Assembly (NCBI RefSeq): GCF_016865365.1
Contig: NZ_AP024469.1
Span: 4,653,361-4,717,360 of the forward strand
Reading direction: 5' to 3'
DNA from: Geobacter sp. SVR
GTDB lineage: Bacteria > Desulfobacterota > Desulfuromonadia > Geobacterales > Pseudopelobacteraceae
DNA: 64,000 bases
This document shows, piece after piece, positions 25,784-34,123 of this stretch. A program made the position numbers and the translations under genes. Every line of letters begins with the position of its first letter. Within the stretch, counting starts at the first letter, position 1. Below the pieces are notes generated by a model, which did not search any database, was not told where the DNA came from, and saw only the letters and a list, made by a program, of their open reading frames with translations.

Positions 25784-26560
25784 ATGGACGTGATCAAGGC
25801 CGCTGCCATACAGTTCAACGTCAAGCAGGGAGAAGTGGATGCCAACCTGGCCTACGTCCGCGAGGCCCTGAAGCGTGTCGCGGATCAGGGGGCACAGCTG
25901 GCCGTGCTGCCCGAGATGTGGTCCACCGGCTTTGCCTACCGGAATCTCAATGAACTGGCCCTGCGAACCGAGAGCATCATCGAGGAGTTGCTGACACTCT
26001 CCGCGACGCTTAAGCTGGTGATCGTCGGCAGCATGCCGGAGCCCAACGGCGACAAGGTCTTCAATACGGTTTACGTGGCTGACAACGGCCGGCTGGCCGG
26101 GGTTTACCGTAAAATCCATCTTTTCTCGCTGCTGGGAGAGAACAAGGCCTTCAGCGGCGGCGACAGCCGGCTCCTGGCCGACACCTCGCTTGGACCGATC
26201 GGCGTGATTATCTGCTACGACCTGCGCTTCCCGGAACTCTCCCGCCGACTGGCAGTGGAAGGGGCGCGGGTGATCTGTGTTCCGGCCCAATGGCCCAGGC
26301 CGCGCGAAGAGCACTGGCGAACCCTGCTCAGGGCGCGCGCTATCGAAAACCAGCTCTTCGTGGTCTCGGCCAATGCCTGCGGGCCGATCGGCAAACTGGA
26401 CTTCTTTGGTATGAGCATGGTGATCGACCCGAAGGGGGAGGTGCTGGCCGATGCCGGGGACCAAGACAACGAAGCGTATGCTACCCTCGACATGCAGGCC
26501 ATGGCCGACTGGCGCGCCAGTATCCCCTGTTTCAACGACCGCCGTCCGGAATGTTACTAA
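25784..26560 (+). CDS. Carbon-nitrogen hydrolase (nitrilase superfamily, omega-amidase-like)
   Basis: The 258-residue protein has the nitrilase Glu-Lys-Cys triad: Glu44 in AVLPEMWSTGF, Lys110 in GVYRKIHLFS and Cys144 in IICYDLRFPE. The IHLF and CYDLRFPELSR wording resembles omega-amidase (Nit2/YafV) enzymes that hydrolyse alpha-ketoglutaramate. Length is right for single-domain members. A GAGGAGAGAACCG site precedes the start, and the gene follows ftsK after 11 bases, so it is probably co-transcribed. The exact amide substrate is inferred only from family resemblance. Confidence 0.88.
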   Translation: MDVIKAAAIQFNVKQGEVDANLAYVREALKRVADQGAQLAVLPEMWSTGFAYRNLNELALRTESIIEELLTLSATLKLVIVGSMPEPNGDKVFNTVYVADNGRLAGVYRKIHLFSLLGENKAFSGGDSRLLADTSLGPIGVIICYDLRFPELSRRLAVEGARVICVPAQWPRPREEHWRTLLRARAIENQLFVVSANACGPIGKLDFFGMSMVIDPKGEVLADAGDQDNEAYATLDMQAMADWRASIPCFNDRRPECY

Positions 26561-26645
26561 CCCAAGCTGTTATTTTTTCAGCTTGACTTGATGGCATCTT
26601 GGGTCTAGCTTTTTACACTGAACCAAATTTCTGGAGGTGCCCTGC

Positions 26646-27320
26646 GTGGCTTTGTTACTCAATGCCGGCATTGTTGTCAAACTGGTCCTGATCCTGCTGG
26701 GATTTTTTTCGGTTGTTTCGTGGGCCATTATTCTTTTCAAGTTCGTCCAGGTGCAGCGCGCCAACAGCGAGTCCGACCGTTTCATGGATCTGTTCTGGAA
26801 ATCCAAACGCTTCGACGCCATCGCCTCCCAAGTGGACCGTTTCGTCAATTCCCCCTTGTCCGTTCTCTTCAATGAAGCCTACGCCGAGCTGAAAAAGGTG
26901 GTCGAAGGCAACGGCAAGAGCGCTGAAGGGGGGATGCTCAGCACCGATCTCGGAGGGGTCGAGAATGTCTCCCGTGCCCTGCGCCGCGCCACCAACTCCG
27001 AGATCACCCGCCTGGAACGCTACCTGACCTTTCTGGCCACTACCGGCTCCACCTCGCCGTTCATCGGGCTGTTCGGTACGGTCTGGGGCATTATGACCGC
27101 CTTCGAGGGTATCGGCAAGACCGGCTCTGCCTCGCTGGCCGTCGTGGCTCCGGGGATCGCCGAGGCGCTGATCGCCACTGCCATCGGCTTGGTGGCCGCT
27201 ATCCCGGCGGTTATGGCCTACAATCACTTCCAGCACAAAATCCGCGTGCTGAGCAATGAAATGGACAGCTTCTCGACCGAATTCCTGAACATCGTGCAGC
27301 GCAACATCGCGGGGAAATGA
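26646..27320 (+). CDS. tolQ: TolQ, proton-channel subunit of Tol-Pal system
   Basis: TolQ forms, with TolR, the proton-driven inner-membrane motor of the Tol-Pal envelope constriction system. The 224-residue product has an N-terminal membrane helix (residues about 5-30) and a large cytoplasmic loop. Two further helices follow: the MotA/TolQ/ExbB block TTGSTSPFIGLFGTVWGIMTAF near 136-157 and a third hydrophobic segment near 170-195. The start is the GTG at 26646, eight bases after GGAGG; an in-frame GTG at 26637 overlaps that site. It opens a tolQRAB-pal cluster with 3-base or overlapping junctions. Confidence 0.95.
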   Translation: MALLLNAGIVVKLVLILLGFFSVVSWAIILFKFVQVQRANSESDRFMDLFWKSKRFDAIASQVDRFVNSPLSVLFNEAYAELKKVVEGNGKSAEGGMLSTDLGGVENVSRALRRATNSEITRLERYLTFLATTGSTSPFIGLFGTVWGIMTAFEGIGKTGSASLAVVAPGIAEALIATAIGLVAAIPAVMAYNHFQHKIRVLSNEMDSFSTEFLNIVQRNIAGK

Positions 27321-27322
27321 CC

Positions 27323-27736
27323 ATGGCCATGGGAGGACGTAACGATAACAGGCGCGTCATGGCCGACATCAACGTCACACCCCTGGTGGACGTCATGCTG
27401 GTGTTGCTGGTGATCTTCATGGTAACCGCCCCGATGATGCAGCAGGGGGTGCAGGTCAATCTGCCCAAGGCCGAAACCAAGGCCATTACCCAGGCAGAGG
27501 AAACCGTAGTCGTCACGGTCGACAAGACCGGCAAGGTATTCATCAACAAGGATGAAATTCCCGCCGATGCCCTGCGGGACAAGCTGACCACGATGTTCGC
27601 CGGCCGCAGCAAGAAAGAGGTGTTTCTGAAGGCCGACGCTGGGGTGCCCTACGGCGAGGTCGTCAGAACCATGGCCGACATCAAAAGCGCCGGCATCGAA
27701 CGACTCGGCATGGTAACGGAGCCGGCCCGGAAGTAA
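27323..27736 (+). CDS. tolR: TolR (ExbD/TolR family)
   Basis: TolR is the regulatory and plug subunit of the TolQ motor, with one membrane helix and a periplasmic domain. The 137-residue product has MADINVTPLVDVMLVLLVIFMVTAP, whose Asp within the helix (VDVML) is the proton-carrying residue of ExbD/TolR proteins. A periplasmic alpha/beta domain follows, ending YGEVVRTMADIKSAGIERLGMV. Several ATG codons are possible: 27317 overlaps the tolQ stop, but 27323 is better spaced (eight bases) from GGGG. It is translated within the tol operon. Confidence 0.95.
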   Translation: MAMGGRNDNRRVMADINVTPLVDVMLVLLVIFMVTAPMMQQGVQVNLPKAETKAITQAEETVVVTVDKTGKVFINKDEIPADALRDKLTTMFAGRSKKEVFLKADAGVPYGEVVRTMADIKSAGIERLGMVTEPARK

Positions 27737-27737
27737 A

Positions 27738-28535
27738 ATGACAGTCTGGAAGCCCCAAAAAACCGGCACCGCCCTGAGTGTCGCCCTGATCGTTTCGACC
27801 GTCACGCATCTGGCGGTTTTTTTATTGGTGTTCTGGTGGTCCAGCCTGTTCCCGCTGCGGCTGAAAGAGCAGCAGACGTACTTTGTCGAACTCAGCGATC
27901 TGCCGGTAGCTGCGCCTCGCTCCGGCCATCCTGTGCAGCAGCAGGAGCAGGTCGCCCACGAGCCTCCGGCACCCCCCAAGGCACCTCCGGCCATGCCCCT
28001 GCCACCGCTCGCCAAACCGGCTACCAAGCGTGCCGCAATCGCGACCAAACCGCTGACGATCCCGAAAGCCGCTCCGAAAGCGTCACCCAGGAGCACTGCA
28101 GCCGCGCCCGACTCATCGGCTGAATTCGAGGAACGCCTGAACAAGATCCGCAGCAGGAATGAGGCAGAACAGCAGGAAGCAAAGCTGGAGGAATTGCGCC
28201 GCAAGGTGACGACAGCGAATGCCCGGTCCGGCATGCCCTCTGCCACGGGCAGCGAAGCCGGCAGCGATTATCTTAATTACATCGCCTCGCGTCTGGCCGA
28301 GGTATTCAGCGAACCCCCCAACACCGGCAAGGACCTGTTTGCGCTGATCAAGATCAGGATCACCGGAAAGGGGAGGGTGGAGCTGGTAAAAATCATGAAA
28401 AGTTCTGGTAATATTGCTTTTGACAATTATGCGGTCCGCTCGGTGTACGAGGCTGAGAAAAAGTTTCCTCCACCACCGGGCGGAAACTTCGAGTTCATCT
28501 TCAAATTCAGGCCGCAGGGGATCACGTCCAGATGA
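27738..28535 (+). CDS. tolA: TolA/TonB-like energy transducer
   Basis: The 265-residue protein is the periplasm-spanning element that carries TolQR energy to the outer membrane. It has one N-terminal membrane helix (about 14-34), a Pro/Ala/Lys-rich stretch (50-130), a short helical Glu/Arg-rich region and a C-terminal TonB/TolA-type domain from about 170 with DLFALIKIRITGKGRVELVKIMKSSGN. The linker is much shorter than in E. coli TolA (about 420 residues). Position between tolR and tolB fixes the name more firmly than the sequence, which varies in this family. Its stop overlaps the tolB start in ATGA. Confidence 0.9.
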   Translation: MTVWKPQKTGTALSVALIVSTVTHLAVFLLVFWWSSLFPLRLKEQQTYFVELSDLPVAAPRSGHPVQQQEQVAHEPPAPPKAPPAMPLPPLAKPATKRAAIATKPLTIPKAAPKASPRSTAAAPDSSAEFEERLNKIRSRNEAEQQEAKLEELRRKVTTANARSGMPSATGSEAGSDYLNYIASRLAEVFSEPPNTGKDLFALIKIRITGKGRVELVKIMKSSGNIAFDNYAVRSVYEAEKKFPPPPGGNFEFIFKFRPQGITSR

Positions 28536-29806
28536 GACTTTTGTTTGTGCTGCTTGTCATCCTGGGGGCCTCACCGGCCCTGGCCGAAGATGGTCGCTAT
28601 GCCGATGTGATTGCCCGCGGCACCCGCCTGCCGAAACTGGCGGTTGAGGCACCCCACCGCCTCGGTCCTGCAGCGCCCCCTGAGATCGCCAAAGAGCTGA
28701 GTGACGTGGCGGTTTTCGACATGAATATGGCCGGCTTGGTCACCGCCGAAGGCAATGACCAGCCTGCCCGTTCAGCAGGGATATCCATGGCGGAGACCGA
28801 CTTCCTGCCCTGGATGAACTATGATTTCCTGCTGCGCACCGCTTACGACAGTACCGGAGAGGATTTGACGGTCGAGTTCCGGCTGTACGACGTGGTCAAC
28901 CGCACGCTGATGACCGCCAAGCGCTATCTCGGCAAAAAGAGGGACCTGCGCCGCTTTTCTCATGCCTTTGCCGACGAGATCATGCTGACCATGACCGGTG
29001 AGAAAGGCTGTTTCACCACCAGGATCGCCTTCGTCTCTACCCAGACCCGCAACAAGGAAATCGCCATCATGGACTGGGACGGCCACAACCCGCTGCCGCT
29101 CACCAGAAACGGCTCAATCAATCTCAATCCTGATTTTTCTCCCGATGGCCGCGAGATTATCTTCACGACCTACAGGAACAACAATCCGGATCTCTACAAA
29201 CGGGCGCTTTCCAGTACGGGTGAAGTACCGGTCTCCCGGCGTCCGGGGCTCAATGCTACCGGCGCCTGGTCACCGGATGGTGCCAGGATCGCCCTGGTAC
29301 TGAGCAAGGACGGCAATTCGGAAATCTATACCATTGCCCGGGACGGCGGCGATCCGATTCGCCTTACCACCAATCAGGCCATCGAAGTTTCTCCTGCCTG
29401 GTCACCGGATGGCAGCCATATCGCCTTCGTGTCGGACCGACTGGGCAAGCCGCAGATATTCGTCACTGCCGCAAACGGCGGAAGCGTACGGCGCCTGACA
29501 ACTGCCGGAAATTACAACGTGACCCCGCGCTGGTCTCCCAAGGGGGGGCGCATCGCGTATGCCCGCATGGTCGGCAACGGCTTCCAGATTTTCACCATCA
29601 ACGCGGACGGCAGCGGAGACACGCAGCTGACCGATACCGGCAGCAATGAAAATCCCGCCTGGTCACCTGACGGGCGTTTCATAGCCTTCAGCTCCAAGCG
29701 AAACGGAAGTCAGTCGATCTACGTGATGCGGGCCGATGGGAGCGGGCAGACCAGGGTCGGTCAGGTAAGCGGAAATTCGAGCCAGCCGGCATGGTCGCCG
29801 CGCTGA
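28532..29806 (+). CDS. tolB: Tol-Pal system protein TolB (periplasmic beta-propeller)
   Basis: TolB is a periplasmic beta-propeller that binds Pal and is released by TolA. The 424-residue product has a signal peptide (MRLLFVLLVILGASPALAED), an N-terminal alpha/beta domain to about residue 165, and repeated PD40 blades with WSPDG motifs, for example PAWSPDGSHIAFVSDRLG and PRWSPKGGRIAYARM. Length is standard. It overlaps tolA by four bases, showing translational coupling. Pal follows after 131 bases. No oddity seen. Confidence 0.96.
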   Translation: MRLLFVLLVILGASPALAEDGRYADVIARGTRLPKLAVEAPHRLGPAAPPEIAKELSDVAVFDMNMAGLVTAEGNDQPARSAGISMAETDFLPWMNYDFLLRTAYDSTGEDLTVEFRLYDVVNRTLMTAKRYLGKKRDLRRFSHAFADEIMLTMTGEKGCFTTRIAFVSTQTRNKEIAIMDWDGHNPLPLTRNGSINLNPDFSPDGREIIFTTYRNNNPDLYKRALSSTGEVPVSRRPGLNATGAWSPDGARIALVLSKDGNSEIYTIARDGGDPIRLTTNQAIEVSPAWSPDGSHIAFVSDRLGKPQIFVTAANGGSVRRLTTAGNYNVTPRWSPKGGRIAYARMVGNGFQIFTINADGSGDTQLTDTGSNENPAWSPDGRFIAFSSKRNGSQSIYVMRADGSGQTRVGQVSGNSSQPAWSPR

Positions 29807-29937
29807 CAGCCGTCGAATTTTTTGCGGCGGGAGATGGATTAGCCATTGCATAATGGCCTGTAAAAAGTATAATTTAGTGACTTTTCAGCACATGAGGCTG
29901 CAGGGCCTTAAATCCGCGACAACAGAAGGAGATTGCG

Positions 29938-30516
29938 ATGAGACGAGGGACACTGGCAGTACTGGCAGCGCTCGGCATGACGGCTCTGATGGCCGGCGGC
30001 TGCGCGAACAAGGAACAGGTCAGATCGGAAGAGCCGGTCGTGAAGACCGATACCACCCGCACCGAAACAGCCAAACCCGAGGCGCAGAAACCGGTGGAAA
30101 CCGCTCCGGTGGCACCACAGCCTGTCGCTGAAGCGCCGAAACCGGCCGAAAGCGAAGTCGCCGGCAAGCCAGCTGCCGAGGCTGCACTCGAGACCATTTA
30201 TTTCGATTTCGATAAATCCGATCTCAGCCAGAGCGCCCGCGACACCCTCGGCAGGAATGCCGAAGTCCTGCTGAAGTCCAAACCCAATGCAAAGGCCAGG
30301 ATCGAAGGGCACTGCGACGAACGTGGATCGGCTGAGTACAACCTTGCTCTGGGTGAGCGCCGCGCCAAATCATCCATGCAGTATCTGGTGACCCTCGGCG
30401 TACAGCCCGAGCGGCTCTCGGTAATCAGCTACGGCAAGGAGAAACCTGCTGTGGAAGGTCACGATGACACGGCCTGGGCCAAGAACAGACGAGTCGAGTT
30501 CATCATCGTAAAATAG
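29938..30516 (+). CDS. pal: Pal, peptidoglycan-associated lipoprotein
   Basis: Pal tethers the outer membrane to peptidoglycan. The 192-residue product has a signal with lipobox MAGGC (Cys21), a Thr/Pro/Lys-rich linker to about 75, and a C-terminal OmpA-like domain with IYFDFDKSDLSQSARDTL, RIEGHCDERGSAEYNLALGERRA and NRRVEFIIVK, which bind meso-diaminopimelate. AAGGAGATTGCG precedes the ATG. A terminator 21 bases downstream closes the tol cluster; the ybgF/cpoB gene that often follows is absent, and ybgC lies elsewhere in the window (56607-57017). Confidence 0.96.
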   Translation: MRRGTLAVLAALGMTALMAGGCANKEQVRSEEPVVKTDTTRTETAKPEAQKPVETAPVAPQPVAEAPKPAESEVAGKPAAEAALETIYFDFDKSDLSQSARDTLGRNAEVLLKSKPNAKARIEGHCDERGSAEYNLALGERRAKSSMQYLVTLGVQPERLSVISYGKEKPAVEGHDDTAWAKNRRVEFIIVK

Positions 30517-30536
30517 TTTACACAGTTGCCACATCG

Positions 30537-30570
30537 AGCCGGAACGTGCCCCATCGCGTTCCGGCTTTTC
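30537..30570 (+). terminator. Rho-independent terminator after pal
   Basis: GCCGGAACG pairs with CGTTCCGGC around a 10-base loop and is followed by TTTT on the plus strand, 21 bases past the pal stop. It also faces the convergent ppcA end. Confidence 0.85.
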
Positions 30571-30632
30571 ATTTTCAGACTGCACTTCGGACACCGGCAG
30601 GGGGGCTATAATGCCCCCCTGAAAGTATCTGG

Positions 30633-30905
30633 TTAACTGCTCTTGTGGCAGTCCTTGCAACTGGTCGGTCCCTTTTTCATCTCGGTGTGGCAGCCCTTGC
30701 AGTTCTTATGTGCCCATTCCTTGCCAAATCCCTCGATTTTTCCGGGACCTTTTTCATGGCATTTCTTGCAGTCTCCGACGGTCGCCATATGGGCCTTGTG
30801 ATTGAAGGTGACGTCCTTTTTCATCTTGATCGTCTCCGGCGCAGCGGCAAATGCCGTTCCTGCAAAGGCAAGCAGCACAAACATGGCACTGATGGTCTTT
30901 TTCAT
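30633..30905 (-). CDS. ppcA: PpcA-type periplasmic triheme cytochrome c7
   Basis: The 90-residue protein has a signal peptide (about 20 residues) and three CxxCH heme sites at Cys46-His50, Cys69-His73 and Cys83-His87. The wording CKKCHEKGPGKIEGFGKE closely matches the Geobacter PpcA family, which shuttles electrons through the periplasm during extracellular respiration. HKAH near 36-39 supplies the sixth-ligand histidine pattern. AAAAGGAGTCCTGTC gives a good ribosome site. A promoter with TTGACA and TAAGAT (16-base spacer) lies 45-70 bases upstream. It converges with pal across its terminator. Confidence 0.95.
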   Translation of the reverse strand: MKKTISAMFVLLAFAGTAFAAAPETIKMKKDVTFNHKAHMATVGDCKKCHEKGPGKIEGFGKEWAHKNCKGCHTEMKKGPTSCKDCHKSS

Positions 30906-30947
30906 GACAGGACTCCTTTTCTGCATTAAGTAAAATACGTTGTCAAA

Positions 30948-30975
30948 ATCTTAACGGATTTCGATACCGTGTCAA
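30948..30975 (-). promoter_or_regulatory. Probable sigma-70 promoter of ppcA
   Basis: On the minus strand TTGACA (30975-30970) and TAAGAT (30953-30948) are separated by 16 bases, 43 bases before the ppcA start. A second TTGACA lies between it and the start. Confidence 0.6.
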
Positions 30976-31053
30976 ATTACAGGCGCTCTCCGGTCAGCAC
31001 GTGGTGGAAGCAATGACTGCGCATGCGGGGCTGCGAATCCGGCAGTACGAAAT

Positions 31054-31062
31054 GGGGAATCA
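31054..31062. repeat. Left target-site duplication of the IS
   Basis: GGGGAATCA immediately precedes the left inverted repeat and is repeated exactly at 32385-32393 after the right one. A 9-bp duplication fits IS4-type insertion. Confidence 0.9.
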
Positions 31063-31080
31063 CACTACTGTCCGGTTAAT
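31063..31080. repeat. Left terminal inverted repeat of the IS
   Basis: CACTACTGTCCGGTTAAT is the exact reverse complement of 32367-32384. Confidence 0.92.
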
Positions 31081-32245
31081 AATTGAATAAGTTCAACTGG
31101 TTATAGTCGAGAGTGCCAGCTTTCTGCTTGAGACCCTCTGTAACCAGTGATGAAATGGGCTTTTTCTCGAATAAGTTGACCTCAAGAATCTGTAGAAAAG
31201 TGTATAGCGAGCACGGAATACCGAGTCGTTTTTTGGCGATAGCCACGAGCAGGTACATGCAGAGCCCGACCCATATCTGGCTTTTAACAGCATTTTCGGA
31301 TGTTCCGTAAAACTTCTTGAATCGCAGGTGCTGCTTGATCCACTTGAAGAACAGCTCCACCTGCCACCTCTGCTTGTAGACGTCAGCAACTGTCTTTGCC
31401 GGGATGTCAAAGTTGTTGGTTAGAAATACCAGACGTTTGTTTCGCTCTTTGTCAACATAGCTGACCCGGCGTAGCCGTTCTGGATATCCCTTCTTCGATT
31501 TTATCGTTACCAAGGTGATAACCTGGTCGGCCCGTATACCTGTTTCCTTATCTTTTGGTGCAGAGTAGAGGCGCTTGAATTTCAGGTTGTCTTTGGCCCT
31601 TATGACGAAGAATGCGCCCTGCTTATGAATTGCGAACAAGCGTGCATAATCAACATAGCCGCGATCCATGGTATAGATGGCATCTTCTTGAACCGGCATT
31701 CTGTCCAGCAACTTTACATCATTCACTTTGCCGGTGGTAATTGCTACGAATGTCGGGATTATTCCACGCAGGTCAATCAGCGTGTGCATCTTGACCGCTG
31801 CCTTGGTTTTCCGGAATTCGGCCCACGGAAACAACGTCAGGCAGAGATCAATAGTCGTAGAGTCAAAAGCAAATAGTGGTTGCTTCAATTCGATGGCAAG
31901 CGGATCACCCTTGTAAAGCTCTTGGGCAAGACCGATCAGGATCTGGCCAAAATCCTGAAAGATCCGCCAATCCCTGCGCTCGTTCGCATCGGCAAGCGTC
32001 GTGCGGGAGACATCACCACGAAATCCAATGTGGTAGAGTTTCTCCTGATGAGAGTTCAGACAGGTTTCAATGTCCCGCAAACTCTCACGCCCGGTCATCT
32101 GGGCATACGCCAGACAAAGAAACTGGTCGAATGTGGAAAAACTCTTGGCCCAGTACTCACCGCGATATCGGTGAACGCAGACATTGAACTCATGTCGTGG
32201 AAGATACTGAAGCAGTTGCCGAAAGACGGTATGGCCAGAGTTCAT
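31076..32245 (-). CDS. IS4-family DDE transposase
   Basis: The 389-residue protein catalyses cut-and-paste movement of the surrounding element. Catalytic residues are Asp128 (FAFDSTTIDL), Asp194 (YTMDRGYVDY) and Glu297 in YKQRWQVELFFKWIK, the Y-R-E-K signature of IS4-type enzymes. An N-terminal region with FDQFLCLAYAQMTGRESLRDIE and a C-terminal helical tail complete the usual length. The frame is intact, so the copy may be active. Its stop overlaps the left inverted repeat. Confidence 0.93.
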   Translation of the reverse strand: MNSGHTVFRQLLQYLPRHEFNVCVHRYRGEYWAKSFSTFDQFLCLAYAQMTGRESLRDIETCLNSHQEKLYHIGFRGDVSRTTLADANERRDWRIFQDFGQILIGLAQELYKGDPLAIELKQPLFAFDSTTIDLCLTLFPWAEFRKTKAAVKMHTLIDLRGIIPTFVAITTGKVNDVKLLDRMPVQEDAIYTMDRGYVDYARLFAIHKQGAFFVIRAKDNLKFKRLYSAPKDKETGIRADQVITLVTIKSKKGYPERLRRVSYVDKERNKRLVFLTNNFDIPAKTVADVYKQRWQVELFFKWIKQHLRFKKFYGTSENAVKSQIWVGLCMYLLVAIAKKRLGIPCSLYTFLQILEVNLFEKKPISSLVTEGLKQKAGTLDYNQLNLFNY

Positions 32246-32366
32246 TGGTACCCTCCTGAGCTGTCAGGAAGGTACCACCCGGAGCCCCGGGATGAATTCA
32301 AATCGAAAAAAGAACAATCGTGTCAAAGAACATTAATAATCAGGTGGTTAAGCCAGTACATTCGAA

Positions 32367-32384
32367 ATTAACCGGACAGTAGTG
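32367..32384. repeat. Right terminal inverted repeat of the IS
   Basis: ATTAACCGGACAGTAGTG is the reverse complement of 31063-31080 and ends one base before the right target duplication. Confidence 0.92.
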
Positions 32385-32393
32385 GGGGAATCA
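32385..32393. repeat. Right target-site duplication, containing the A of the next start codon
   Basis: GGGGAATCA repeats 31054-31062. Its last A is the first base of the ATG of the C_GCAxxG gene, and its GGGG can serve as ribosome-binding sequence. Confidence 0.9.
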
Positions 32394-32818
32394 TGTTTTT
32401 CAGGAAAGGGAAACCCGCACCGGAAGATCCTGGACCGGCCGAGCAGTGCCGGACCGAAGCCGAGGCACTGTACAGCTCGGGAAAGTACCATTGCGCCGAA
32501 GCCGTCCTGGAGACGGTACGCAGGCGGTTTTCACCGCAGACGCCCGAGACGGTGGTGGGAACCGTTTCCGGCTTCGGCGGGGGGTCAGGCTCTGGCTGCA
32601 TCTGCGGCGCCATCTCGGGCGGCACCGTGGCGATCGGGCTGGTGTTGCAGAACAAAAAGCAGACCGCCGATATGACCCGTCAATTGCACGACTGGTTCAG
32701 GGAGCAGTACGGCGTGACATGCTGCAAGACGATCCGCGCCAACAACGATAAGGGCATCTGCCTGAAACTGACCGGAGAGGTAGCCGGAAAGATAGCGGAA
32801 ATGCTCTCAACAGTCTGA
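32393..32818 (+). CDS. C_GCAxxG_C_C family protein
   Basis: The 141-residue protein matches the C_GCAxxG_C_C family, small cysteine-rich proteins thought to bind a redox cofactor. It shows YHCAEAVLETV near 32-42, a glycine-rich FGGGSGSGCICGAISGG near 61-77 and late cysteines in GVTCCKTIR and KGICLKL. The start ATG begins on the last base of the IS target duplication, so the insertion lies immediately upstream and the native promoter has been displaced by 1.3 kb. The GGGG remaining before the start may still act as ribosome site. The MBL-fold gene follows after 59 bases. Confidence 0.88.
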   Translation: MFFRKGKPAPEDPGPAEQCRTEAEALYSSGKYHCAEAVLETVRRRFSPQTPETVVGTVSGFGGGSGSGCICGAISGGTVAIGLVLQNKKQTADMTRQLHDWFREQYGVTCCKTIRANNDKGICLKLTGEVAGKIAEMLSTV

Positions 32819-32877
32819 ATACGCCACCCTGCCGCGCCTGACGGAATCGGCCGGCATACCCGCCCCGGAGGGTACCT

Positions 32878-33711
32878 ATGACAACCCGCATCACCATCCT
32901 GTGCGACAACGGCGTCGGCTCTCTCTCCGGTACACTCGGGGAGCACGGCTTCTCTGCACTGATCGAGCCGCTGGCCGGGGAGCCGCTCCTGTTCGATACC
33001 GGCCAGGGACAGACCCTGTTGCACAACGCACAGCGCATGCACAGGGATTTGACGAAGGTGCGCCGGGTCGTGCTGTCTCATGGGCATTACGACCATATCG
33101 GCGGGCTGGCGCCGTTACTGCGGGACGCGGGACCGAAGGAGATCCTTGCCCATCCGGACGTCTTTGTTGCACGTTACCGCCTGAAGGACAACGGCGAGCG
33201 CATTCCGATAGGCAGTCCTCTCTCCCGGGGGGAGTACGAAGCACGAGGGGGGACGTTCGTTCTGGATGCCTCCTTTCGCGAAATTGCTCCCGGTGTCTAT
33301 CTGACAGGCGCGGTGCCGCGCCGGAACGACTTTGAAGCGGGGGATGCCGGAATCTTTTGCGATACGACCCACTGCGCTGCCGATCTGGTGCCCGACGACC
33401 AGTCCCTGGTGCTGCGGGGCAGACATGGGCTTGTGCTGTTGCTCGGCTGCTGCCACGCCGGTATCATCAATACCATGGAACATGTGGCCGACTCGCTGGG
33501 GGAACGTGACTTCCATGCCGTTGTCGGAGGCATGCATCTCGGCTTTTGCGGCCAACCCCAGATCGAAGCGACCATTCGCTCGCTGAAGAACTTCGGCATC
33601 CGGAAAATCGCCGTCAGCCACTGTACCGGGTTTGCGGCTGCAGTCCGGCTGGCCCGGGCACTGCCCGGAGAGGTCCATTCTGCACAGGTGGGTTACACGC
33701 TTGAAATCTGA
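32878..33711 (+). CDS. MBL-fold metallo-hydrolase
   Basis: The 277-residue protein has the metallo-beta-lactamase core with His68, His70, Asp72 and His73 in LSHGHYDHIGG and a first strand leading to LLFDTGQGQTLL near 37-48. Later metal ligands fit LGCCHAGIINTMEH near 197-210 and AVSHCTGFAA near 243-252. The latter recalls the 7,8-dihydropterin-6-methyl-4-(beta-D-ribofuranosyl)-aminobenzene-phosphate synthase-like MBL group. GGAGGGTACCT gives a good ribosome site. It probably shares a transcript with the upstream C_GCAxxG gene. The substrate is unknown. Confidence 0.85.
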   Translation: MTTRITILCDNGVGSLSGTLGEHGFSALIEPLAGEPLLFDTGQGQTLLHNAQRMHRDLTKVRRVVLSHGHYDHIGGLAPLLRDAGPKEILAHPDVFVARYRLKDNGERIPIGSPLSRGEYEARGGTFVLDASFREIAPGVYLTGAVPRRNDFEAGDAGIFCDTTHCAADLVPDDQSLVLRGRHGLVLLLGCCHAGIINTMEHVADSLGERDFHAVVGGMHLGFCGQPQIEATIRSLKNFGIRKIAVSHCTGFAAAVRLARALPGEVHSAQVGYTLEI

Positions 33712-34123
33712 GGTGCACCCCGGCGGTTCATTCGTATCAAACTGCGGACAGGCTGTGCCGGAATGTTACAGAGTGGTGTACCGGCAGCTGATATGCCTGC
33801 TCAGGCCGAAATGGACTTCAGGCCGATGTTTTATTCTTGCTAAACATGGCGGACCGAAAGCCGTACGTATGATCGACCGGCCGCTGGTCTGCGACCGTGC
33901 ATAGCCTGTATATTGGATTAATAATTACCCAAAATTGGATAAAAAATTTTGCAAATGCCGTTTCCTGTGGTATTTAAATTAGGATAAATTTTCAAAACTT
34001 TTCCTCCCGCAGAGTACAACTCTTCTACGTTCCAAGAATCCAGTTGCACATATCTGCGTAATACATCTGTAACCCGATTCTTTTCGGTATAGTCACAAAA
34101 ACGACAAGGGGAAGGAGTGGAGC
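33712..34123. other. Gene-free leader of the GTP-PEPCK gene
   Basis: I see no gene. The right half is AT-rich, including AAAATT...AATTTT symmetry near 33930-33950, and probably holds the pckG promoter. No recognised riboswitch or sigma-54 site was found by eye. Confidence 0.5.

Larger units (their letters stand above)
31063..32384. mobile_element. Intact IS4-family insertion sequence (1,322 bp)
   Basis: The element is bounded by perfect 18-bp inverted repeats (31063-31080 and 32367-32384, starting CACTACTGTCCGG) and flanked by 9-bp direct repeats. It holds one full-length transposase on the minus strand. It appears complete and recent because the target duplication is still perfect. It separates ppcA from a gene whose start codon begins in the right duplication. 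Confidence 0.95.

Noticed and set aside
30905..31062. Possible cyclic-dinucleotide (GEMM) riboswitch before the cytochrome gene
   Set aside because: I looked for the conserved GCAAAGCC and GGGTTGCC-type blocks near both cytochrome genes and found none.
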